A stretch of DNA of 36,990 bases from an uncultured Rhodanobacter sp. Lineage in GTDB: Bacteria; Pseudomonadota; Gammaproteobacteria; Xanthomonadales; Rhodanobacteraceae. Shown here in pieces: positions 24,276 through 31,262 of this stretch. Under the pieces are notes generated by a model. The model was given only the letters and a program-made list of their open reading frames with translations, searched no databases and was not told the DNA's origin. A program made the position numbers and the translations under genes. The stretch lies in assembly GCA_903827735.1 (NCBI GenBank), contig CAIKJM010000179.1, positions 1-36,990 on the forward strand, written 5' to 3'. Positions within the stretch are counted from its first letter, which is position 1. Every line of letters begins with the position of its first letter.

Positions 24276-26285
24276 ATGTGTGGAATCGCGGGATTTTTCG
24301 CTGTCACATCGCCGCCACCGGGCGATCCGCGCGCGACGCTGCAGCGGATGATCGGCACCCTGCACCACCGTGGTCCGGACGGCTACGGCTTCCACCTGGC
24401 GCCGCAGATCGGACTGGCACACGCGCGACTGTCGATCATCGACCTAGTCAGCGGCGATCAGCCAATCCATAACGAACGCCGTACCGTATGGACGGTGTTC
24501 AACGGCGAAATCTTCAATTATCGCGAGCTGCGCGTCGCGCTGGAAAAACGCGGGTATCGGTTCTACACCCAGTCCGATACGGAAGTGATCGTGCACCTGT
24601 ACGACGAATACGGCGACGATTTCGTCGATCATCTCAACGGTCAATTTGCCATAGCGCTGTGGGACGCATCACGCCGGCGCCTGCTGCTGGCACGCGACCG
24701 CGCCGGTATCCGGCCGCTGTTTTACGCGCACGCGGGCGGGCGTCTTTGGTTCGGCTCAGAAATCAAGGCGCTACTGGCGGGGATGCCGCAGGGTGCGCGA
24801 CTGAACGCCCTGGGGCTGATGCAGACTCTGAGTTACTGGGGGCCGGTCGATCCAGAAACGCTGTTCGAAGGCATCAGCAGTCTCCCACCCGGACATGTGC
24901 TGACCATCGAGTCCGGGGCGCAAGAAAAACTCCATCGCTACTGGGACTGGCGCTTTCCATCGAACAGGGAGTCTTCCTCCGCACACCGTCATCGCTGCAT
25001 CGATAGCGCAACGCAAGAGCTGCGAGAACTGCTCGTCGACGCGGTGCGTCTGCAGTTGCGCGCCGATGTTCCGGTGGCTGCATACCTGAGTGGCGGCCTC
25101 GACTCCGCCGGCATCGTGGCGCTGATACGCGCTTATACCGACACGCCTTTGCGGACTTTTTCACTGACCTTCGACGACGCCGAATTCGATGAAAGCACTC
25201 ATCAACAGTCCATGGTGCGCCATCTCAATACCGCGCACACGAGCTTGCGCTGTTCTCGCCGCGATATCGGTAACGCCTTTCCTGACCTGATTCGCCATAC
25301 CGAAGCGCCTGTGCTGCGAACGGCGGCGACCCCTCTGATGCTGTTGTCCAAGCGAGTGCGCGAGGAAGGCTACAAGGTTGTACTCACCGGCGAAGGCGCG
25401 GATGAAGTTTTCGCCGGCTACGACCTTTTCAAGGAAGCCAAGATCCGCCGTTTTTGGGCGCGCCAGCCTGACTCAACGTGGCGGCCGAGAATTCTCGCGC
25501 GGCTTTACGGCTATCTGGATCGCTCTCCGGTGGCCAACCCGGCTCTGGCACAGGCCTTCTTCGGACGCGGCAGGGAATATATTGATCGACCGGTTTTCGC
25601 CCACGCACCGCGCTGGACCACCTCTCAGAAGGCGCTGGCCTTTTTGTCTCCCGAGCTTCGCGCCAGCGTGGGCCCGTGGGACGCGATGGGCTGGTATGAG
25701 CGAACCCTGCCGGCGGACATCATGTCGTGGAGCCCGTTGTCGCGAGATCAGTATGTCGAGGCTAAATCGCTGCTGGCAGCTTATCTACTACCGGCCCAGG
25801 GCGATCGCGCAGCGATGGCAAATTCCGTCGAGGGCCGCTTTCCCTATCTCGACCATCGGCTGATTGAATTTTCCGCACGGCTGCCGCCAAGCTGGAAAGT
25901 TCGCGGACTGACCGAAAAGTACCTGCTTCGGCGAGCGCTGTCCGGGCTACTACCGGACGCTATCCTCCAACGGCCCAAGCAGCCGTATCGCGCGCCGGAT
26001 AGCCAAAGTTTTTTCTTTGACGGCGAGCCACTCGACTATGTGGCGGACCTCATGAGCGGCGAACGTGTCCGTTCGGCCGGCTATTTCGATCCCGCTATGA
26101 CCGGACGCCTGTTCGACAAGTGTCGTCGCGGAACGGCGATTGGCTTCGCCGACAACCAGGCCTTTGTCGGCATTCTCTCCACCATGCTGCTGGATCATCA
26201 CTTCATGCATCGATCCGTTCCCGAGACAGTCGCTCCGTTCAACCCGCCCACTCCATTCGTTCACCCATTGCGTCAAGGGGCGTAA
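24276..26285 (+). CDS. AsnB-type glutamine-dependent amidotransferase
   Basis: This 669-residue protein is of class II glutamine amidotransferase plus asparagine synthetase architecture. Cys2 of MCGIAGFF is the nucleophile of the N-terminal glutaminase domain (to about residue 210; RGPDGYG, NGEIFNYRELR, SDTEVIVHLY). The C-terminal ATP pyrophosphatase domain has SGGLDS at residues 272-277 and LTGEGADEVFAGYD further on. A C-terminal extension beyond residue 560 fits asnB-like proteins of exopolysaccharide loci, including the amidotransferase linked to exosortase A (TIGR03108, from memory). It would amidate a carboxylate, using glutamine as ammonia donor. It is followed 7 bp later by a carrier protein gene, so the acceptor may be a carrier-bound or sugar carboxylate rather than aspartate. 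Confidence 0.9.
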   Translation: MCGIAGFFAVTSPPPGDPRATLQRMIGTLHHRGPDGYGFHLAPQIGLAHARLSIIDLVSGDQPIHNERRTVWTVFNGEIFNYRELRVALEKRGYRFYTQSDTEVIVHLYDEYGDDFVDHLNGQFAIALWDASRRRLLLARDRAGIRPLFYAHAGGRLWFGSEIKALLAGMPQGARLNALGLMQTLSYWGPVDPETLFEGISSLPPGHVLTIESGAQEKLHRYWDWRFPSNRESSSAHRHRCIDSATQELRELLVDAVRLQLRADVPVAAYLSGGLDSAGIVALIRAYTDTPLRTFSLTFDDAEFDESTHQQSMVRHLNTAHTSLRCSRRDIGNAFPDLIRHTEAPVLRTAATPLMLLSKRVREEGYKVVLTGEGADEVFAGYDLFKEAKIRRFWARQPDSTWRPRILARLYGYLDRSPVANPALAQAFFGRGREYIDRPVFAHAPRWTTSQKALAFLSPELRASVGPWDAMGWYERTLPADIMSWSPLSRDQYVEAKSLLAAYLLPAQGDRAAMANSVEGRFPYLDHRLIEFSARLPPSWKVRGLTEKYLLRRALSGLLPDAILQRPKQPYRAPDSQSFFFDGEPLDYVADLMSGERVRSAGYFDPAMTGRLFDKCRRGTAIGFADNQAFVGILSTMLLDHHFMHRSVPETVAPFNPPTPFVHPLRQGA

Positions 26286-26292
26286 AAACATC

Positions 26293-26559
26293 ATGTCCAG
26301 TCAGACCGCTTCCATCGAAGCGAAAATTCGCGGCTATATTCTCGAAAACTTACTCTTCAGTAACGATCCGGCCGAGCTGCCGAACGACGATTCACTGCTG
26401 GAGCGTGGCGTGATCGATTCCACTGGCGTGCTGGAAATCATTCTCTTTCTCGAAGGAGAGTTCGGCATCGAGGTCAAGGCCAGCGAAATGCTGCCGGAGA
26501 ATTTCGATACCGTGGACAACATGGTGCGCTTCGTGGCGCGCCTGCAAGGCAACTCGTGA
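26293..26559 (+). CDS. stand-alone acyl carrier protein
   Basis: This 88-residue carrier protein starts at ATG 26293, 7 bp after asnB. The frame is open further upstream, but that sequence is shadow of asnB. The phosphopantetheine attachment site is Ser43 in GVIDSTGVLEI, where the usual DSL is DST. The rest fits the four-helix ACP fold (EGEFGIEVKASEML in helix III). Its stop overlaps the ligase start as GTGA (26556-26559), so carrier and ligase are made together. This pairing suggests that the ligase loads this ACP. It is distinct from the carrier domains inside the megasynthases. Confidence 0.88.
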   Translation: MSSQTASIEAKIRGYILENLLFSNDPAELPNDDSLLERGVIDSTGVLEIILFLEGEFGIEVKASEMLPENFDTVDNMVRFVARLQGNS

Positions 26560-28112
26560 ACCCGCGTCTTCGCCTGATGCACGAAGCCCTGCTAGCACGG
26601 GCCGGCAATCCGGCGTTCCGCGACAAGCCTGCCGTGATCGTCGAGGGGCAGCCACATACCTACGGCGAGCTTCTCGACAAGGCACAACGCCTTTCTGCTG
26701 TGATCGGCGAACGTGTGCAGCGCGGCGACCGCGTGGCCATCTACATGGACAATAGCTGGTTTTGCGTCGTCTCCATCTATGCCGCATGGCTGGCCGGCGC
26801 TGTGATACTGCTGATCAATCCGCAGACCAAACGGGACAAGCTCGGCTTCATTCTCGATGACAGCGGTGCCCGCATTCTTATGAGCGACGGCCACATTGCC
26901 AAAGAGTTTGTGCCGCTGCCTGGGAGTAACTCCTCTTTCGTCAGTGTGATCTGCTCCGGTGACTTTCCCAGCGGTCACAGCATCGACTGCCTTGAGCATC
27001 TGATCCGGGATACCGCGCCACGATCGACGTTGCCGACAACCATCGCGCTGGATTTGGCTGCGTTGATCTACACCTCCGGCAGCACCGGTCAGCCCAAAGG
27101 CGTGATGCAAACGCACCAGTCCATGCTGTTTGCTTCTGGTAGCCTGATCGAATATCTACGGCTCGATCACGATGACGTCATCCTGTGCGTTCTGCCACTA
27201 GCCTTCGATTACGGCCTTTACCAGCTACTGATGTCCGTGCAGCTCGGTGCGACACTGGTGCTGGAGCGATCCTTCACCTATCCAGCCCAGGTCTTCGAGC
27301 GCATGCAGGCGTTCAAGGTCACCGTGTTTCCCGGCGTGCCGACTATTTTTGCAATGCTCCTTTCGGCCCATCGCCGGGAAGCGTTTCGGTTCGAAGGTAT
27401 TACGCGGGTCACCAATACTGCTGCAGCTTTATCAGATGCCGTGGCAACCCGGCTTCGTAGCATTTTTCCCAATGCACTGCTTTACAAGATGTACGGCCTG
27501 ACCGAATGCAAGCGCGTGAGCTATCTGGAACCCGAGCTGGTGGACGCGCGCCCGGGTTCGGTGGGCAAGGCCATTCCCGGCACCGAGGTTTACTTGCTGA
27601 ATGCGGACGGCAGCGCCACGCCTACCGGAGAAACCGGCGTTCTACACGTCCGTGGACCGCATGTGATGCTTGGCTACTGGAACCGTCCCGATCTCAGCGA
27701 GCAGATGCTGCGACCCGGTAAGCTGCCGGGCGAGCGCGTGCTTTGCACGCAGGATCAATTTCGCATGGACAGCGACGGCTTTCTGTACTTCGTCGGGCGC
27801 AGCGACGAAATCATCAAGACACGTGGAGAAAAGGTAAGTCCGGTCGAAGTGGAGAACGCGATGCTGACGATCGATGACATTCGTGAAGTCTCCGTAGTCG
27901 CGGTTGACGACGAGCTGCTCGGACAGGCCATTCGCGCTTATGTGGTACTGCAAGCAGGCGCAACGCTTAGCGTCGGACAGATACGCGCGCAATGCATCAC
28001 TCGTCTGGAGAATTTCATGGTGCCGCAGCAGATCATCTTGTGCGCCGACCTTCCCAAGACCCCCAATGGGAAGATCAGCAAGACGGCATTGCTCGCCCAA
28101 ATGAGCAGCTGA
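26556..28112 (+). CDS. AMP-forming acyl-CoA/acyl-ACP ligase
   Basis: This 518-residue ANL-superfamily enzyme of normal length starts at GTG 26556, overlapping the ACP stop. The P-loop IYTSGSTGQPKGV lies at about residues 170-183, followed by PLAFDYGLYQLL, YGLTE, and the hinge YFVGRSDEIIKTRGEKVSP. The catalytic lysine is in NGKISK near the C-terminus. It should adenylate a carboxylic acid and transfer it to a thiol, most simply the Ppant arm of the adjacent ACP. The overall sequence style resembles acyl ligases of exosortase A loci (TIGR03098, from memory). It has no fused carrier domain. The acid substrate cannot be read from the sequence by eye. Confidence 0.9.
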   Translation: MNPRLRLMHEALLARAGNPAFRDKPAVIVEGQPHTYGELLDKAQRLSAVIGERVQRGDRVAIYMDNSWFCVVSIYAAWLAGAVILLINPQTKRDKLGFILDDSGARILMSDGHIAKEFVPLPGSNSSFVSVICSGDFPSGHSIDCLEHLIRDTAPRSTLPTTIALDLAALIYTSGSTGQPKGVMQTHQSMLFASGSLIEYLRLDHDDVILCVLPLAFDYGLYQLLMSVQLGATLVLERSFTYPAQVFERMQAFKVTVFPGVPTIFAMLLSAHRREAFRFEGITRVTNTAAALSDAVATRLRSIFPNALLYKMYGLTECKRVSYLEPELVDARPGSVGKAIPGTEVYLLNADGSATPTGETGVLHVRGPHVMLGYWNRPDLSEQMLRPGKLPGERVLCTQDQFRMDSDGFLYFVGRSDEIIKTRGEKVSPVEVENAMLTIDDIREVSVVAVDDELLGQAIRAYVVLQAGATLSVGQIRAQCITRLENFMVPQQIILCADLPKTPNGKISKTALLAQMSS

Positions 28113-28121
28113 GCGCGCGGT

Positions 28122-29015
28122 ATGCAGACGACCTATGCCAATTTGCTTGAACGGCTCAGTGCCAACCTCGAACTCCTTCCGGACAAGCCGGAGGAAACCG
28201 CTGAAAGCACGCTGCGTGCGCTCTGGTTTGCGGCGTCGGGTGAACCACGGTCGGTGATTTACGCAATGCACGGAGAGCTGCCGCGGCTGACGAGCGCCGA
28301 ACTGATGCCGCGGCTGGAGCAGCTCATCGAGCGGCGACTAGCCGGCGAACCACTGGCGCACATCACCGGCCGCCAACGGTTCATGGAGTTGGATATGCTC
28401 AGCGGCGCGCAGGCGCTGATTCCACGAGTGGAAACCGAGCAGCTGGTGCGCGCCTGCATAACTCTTCTCGATCAGACCGCTACGCCGCCTCGGCCGCGCG
28501 TCATTGATGTCTGCACCGGCTCGGGAAATATTGCCTACGCTTTGGCGCATCACGTAGCGTCAGCGTTAGTTGAGGCCGCAGATCTCAGTGATGCGGCCAT
28601 CGCTTTCGCACGCTGCAACGGCGACCATCTCCGCTTGCTGGATCGTGTAGCTTTTTATGTCGGTGATCTGATGGCGCCTTTCGAGACGCTCGATCATCTC
28701 GGTTGCACCGATCTGATCGTCTGCGCACCGCCCTACATCTGTACCGCCAAGGTGGGGCAAATGGCTAGTGAAATTGCCGACCACGAGCCACGACTCGCTT
28801 TCGACGGCGGTCCGTTTGGCGTCACGATTCTGATGCGACTGATCGAAGACGCGCCGCGCTTCCTGCGGAGCGGCGGCTGGCTCGCTATGGAGGTCGGCCT
28901 TGGCCAGGGAGCGCTTCTGGTAAAGCGGCTGCAAAAAAACGATGCGTTTCAGGAAGTGCGCGGCCACGCGGATGCCGACGGCGCCATTCGCGTCGTTCTT
29001 GCTCGACGACAATGA
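28122..29015 (+). CDS. PrmC/HemK-like methyltransferase with altered NPPY motif
   Basis: This 297-residue protein starts at ATG 28122, 9 bp after the ligase. It has the PrmC/HemK layout: a helical N-terminal domain with HITGRQRFMELDM and LIPRVETEQLV (the PRxxTE-type segment), then a SAM domain with IDVCTGSGNIAYALA near residue 128. In place of the NPPY catalytic motif it reads CAPPY (residues 201-205), so the Asn that binds the glutamine amide in release-factor and ribosomal-protein methylases is replaced by Ala. That argues against a housekeeping PrmC role and for a different substrate, perhaps the carrier-bound product of this cassette (inference). The fold assignment is firm; the activity is unknown. 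Confidence 0.85.
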   Translation: MQTTYANLLERLSANLELLPDKPEETAESTLRALWFAASGEPRSVIYAMHGELPRLTSAELMPRLEQLIERRLAGEPLAHITGRQRFMELDMLSGAQALIPRVETEQLVRACITLLDQTATPPRPRVIDVCTGSGNIAYALAHHVASALVEAADLSDAAIAFARCNGDHLRLLDRVAFYVGDLMAPFETLDHLGCTDLIVCAPPYICTAKVGQMASEIADHEPRLAFDGGPFGVTILMRLIEDAPRFLRSGGWLAMEVGLGQGALLVKRLQKNDAFQEVRGHADADGAIRVVLARRQ

Positions 29016-29096
29016 TTCTGTCTGCCAGATCGTTGTTCTATCCTCTTACGGTTTCGGCAACACGCTGCGCAAGATGTCTACATTGGGAGTGATGAA

Positions 29097-30083
29097 GTGA
29101 GCCTCAGCTCGGTAGTACTTGATATCGACTACGCGCGCGAAGCGGAGCGGATCGCCGCCCAGACGCGGCAGGTAATGGCGCGCACGCTGCACAAGCGCGG
29201 ACTGGTGGTTGCTATTTCTGGCGGCGTCGACAGCGCCGTGTGCGCCGCGCTCGCGGTGCGCGCGCTTGGCGCAGAACGCGTATTCACTCTCATTCTTCCG
29301 GAGCGCGACTCGGCGGACTCCAGCGCGGAAAAAGCGCGGGAACTTGCCGACCATCTCGGCGTGCGCGCAGAAACTTTTGATATCGCGCCCGCGCTATCAG
29401 CTATTGGCTGTTACGCCGCGCGCGATGAGGCGATACGTCATCTGCTGCCAGAGTATGACGACACTTGGCGCATGAAGATTACCATTGCGGGCGGTACCGA
29501 CGGACGCATCAATCAATTTCAGCTAATCGCACAGTCGCCCGGCGGGGCGATACATGCAAGACCACTCGGCCTCAACGACTATTTGCAGATCATCGCCGCC
29601 ACCAGCTTCAAACAACGGCTGCGCAAAACGCTGGAGTACTACCACGCTGATCGCCTCAACTACGCTGTGGTAGGCACACCGAACCGGCTGGAATATGACC
29701 AGGGGTTTTTCGTAAAGAACGGTGACGGCTCGGCCGACATCAAACCCATCGCACATCTCTACAAGACGCAGGTATATGGCATGGCTCGTCACCTGGGTCT
29801 TCCTGACAGCGTCGCCACGGCGGTGCCGACCACCGATACCTACAGCCTCGCCCAGGGCCAAGATGAGTTTTACTTTGCGCTGCCTTGGCAATCGATGGAC
29901 CTAGCGCTATGGGCAGTCGAGCACGGGCTTCCTGCCATTGATCTTGCACACGCACTCGACATCGACGAAGAAGCTGCACTCGCAGTTTATGTGGACATTG
30001 GCAACAAGCGACGCAGCACGCGCTACCTGCATCTGGCTCCAATTCTGCTGCACAGGCATTGCTTAGCGGACAGCGGGAAGTGA
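29097..30083 (+). CDS. NadE-like ATP-dependent amide synthetase (stand-alone)
   Basis: This 328-residue protein starts at GTG 29097, with GGGAG 7 nt upstream. It has the PP-loop SGGVDSAV at about residues 40-47. The later NadE-type segment GTPNRLEYDQGFFVKNGDGS is followed by IKPIAHLYKTQVYGMARHLG. There is no glutaminase domain, so it belongs with the ammonia-dependent class and is somewhat longer than usual NadE. Family members adenylate a carboxylate and form an amide with ammonia; canonical NadE makes NAD. Its place between a carrier-protein cassette and a GNAT gene suggests a specialised amidation instead (inference). Its stop overlaps the next gene start as GTGA (30080-30083). Confidence 0.85.
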   Translation: MSLSSVVLDIDYAREAERIAAQTRQVMARTLHKRGLVVAISGGVDSAVCAALAVRALGAERVFTLILPERDSADSSAEKARELADHLGVRAETFDIAPALSAIGCYAARDEAIRHLLPEYDDTWRMKITIAGGTDGRINQFQLIAQSPGGAIHARPLGLNDYLQIIAATSFKQRLRKTLEYYHADRLNYAVVGTPNRLEYDQGFFVKNGDGSADIKPIAHLYKTQVYGMARHLGLPDSVATAVPTTDTYSLAQGQDEFYFALPWQSMDLALWAVEHGLPAIDLAHALDIDEEAALAVYVDIGNKRRSTRYLHLAPILLHRHCLADSGK

Positions 30084-31147
30084 CCTCGCCAATCGTGGAT
30101 GCTACGCCCGTCTATGCAGCCCGTACCGGTGATACGTTGCGTGATCGCGAGCTGGTGCTAGCCGTATGGCAGGGCGCGCTTTCGCAGGGATCGCGATTGC
30201 ACAGCATGAAGTACGAATGGTTTCATCAGCACTGCCCGGCTGGCCCGACATTGCTGGTACTGATCGATCACCGGCCAACCAATACTTGTGTCGGCACATC
30301 CGCTGCAGGGCGGCGGCGTATGTTGTGGCAGGGGCACGAGATTCATGCCGGCGTCATGGCCGACATGGCCATTTCCCGGCAACATAGAACACTGGGCCCG
30401 GTACTAACGCTGCAGGGGAAACTGCTAGATTCAGCGGCTGGCAAGTTCGACTTGCTGTATGGCTTTCCGAATGCTAAATCCATCGCCGTAGCTAAACGCG
30501 CCGGGTTTCCGATCATTGGTCAGCTGCGCCGATATTCGCGCATCCTTCGACACGGCGAATACTTGATTCGCGTGATGCCGCCGCAAATTGCGCGCCCGAT
30601 GGGATGGCTATTTGATGTTTTTATGGATGTGCGGCGCTGGCTGCGCTTGCGAATCGGCAAACGGATCATTGTCGATTGGTCACGTAGCGTCGACCCGGGA
30701 ATGGATCAGCTATGGCAAGAATCGCCGCATGGTAATGGGCTGGTTGCCGTGCGCGACAGCGCGTTTCTCCGCTGGCGCTTTGATGAGTATCCTGGCACGT
30801 CAACGCGCTATCTTTATTTAAGGGAGCAACCTGCCGGCCCGCTGCTTGCCTGGTTTGCCTGTCAGACCGAAGGAACCACGCTATATGTTCGCGACTTCTG
30901 GTCTCGCGACGCGGCGAAAGGTTTGCCTAGATCACAGATCGAGGCGCTGCTAAGGTCCGCGCGTCTGGATTCCAACGCTTATTCGGCTGTATCAGTCGAA
31001 TACGCGGCGGCTGCAGAAAAGCTTGTGGGTTGGCTGGCAGCTGGCTTTATCGAACGGGCGATAAGGTCGATCGTGGGCCGCCATTTAAGCGAAGCTTGTG
31101 CGCACATATGCGATCTGCATCTCACTGCAGCGGACGAGGACGAATAG
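30080..31147 (+). CDS. GNAT-like acyltransferase
   Basis: The protein has about 355 residues. GTG 30080 overlaps the NadE-like stop and is preferred over TTG 30059. VMADMAISRQHRTLGPVLTLQGKLL near residues 90-115 fits the acetyl-CoA-binding strand and helix of a GNAT domain, and YGFPNAKSIAVAKRAGF is a segment common in GNAT proteins of exopolysaccharide loci. The C-terminal half (FLRWRFDEYP, TTLYVRDFW) looks like a second, diverged GNAT lobe, as in FemAB-like double-GNAT proteins. It could transfer an acyl or aminoacyl group, possibly from the ACP of this cassette, onto a sugar or peptide amine (inference). It is the last gene of the plus-strand run and converges with the lyase gene. Confidence 0.7.
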   Translation: MTSPIVDATPVYAARTGDTLRDRELVLAVWQGALSQGSRLHSMKYEWFHQHCPAGPTLLVLIDHRPTNTCVGTSAAGRRRMLWQGHEIHAGVMADMAISRQHRTLGPVLTLQGKLLDSAAGKFDLLYGFPNAKSIAVAKRAGFPIIGQLRRYSRILRHGEYLIRVMPPQIARPMGWLFDVFMDVRRWLRLRIGKRIIVDWSRSVDPGMDQLWQESPHGNGLVAVRDSAFLRWRFDEYPGTSTRYLYLREQPAGPLLAWFACQTEGTTLYVRDFWSRDAAKGLPRSQIEALLRSARLDSNAYSAVSVEYAAAAEKLVGWLAAGFIERAIRSIVGRHLSEACAHICDLHLTAADEDE

Positions 31148-31262
31148 TTCAGACCGTGGTTTTGCGTTTTTGCAAAAGCAACCGTTAAACGGCCACAGAA
31201 GCAATAGATTAAAAAAATTTGTCCACAGGCTGCCATTTTTCTGAGTGGTGGCGCGACTTTAT

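Noticed and set aside
24276..26285. Housekeeping asparagine synthetase
   Set aside because: The sequence is asnB-like, but the length, C-terminal extension and direct linkage to an ACP and ligase fit the exopolysaccharide/exosortase-type amidotransferases better; asparagine synthesis cannot be fully excluded.
31160..31177. TTTTGC...GCAAAA inverted repeat between the convergent GNAT and lyase genes
   Set aside because: The stem is only six mostly A-T pairs and no T-run follows directly, so it is not a convincing terminator.
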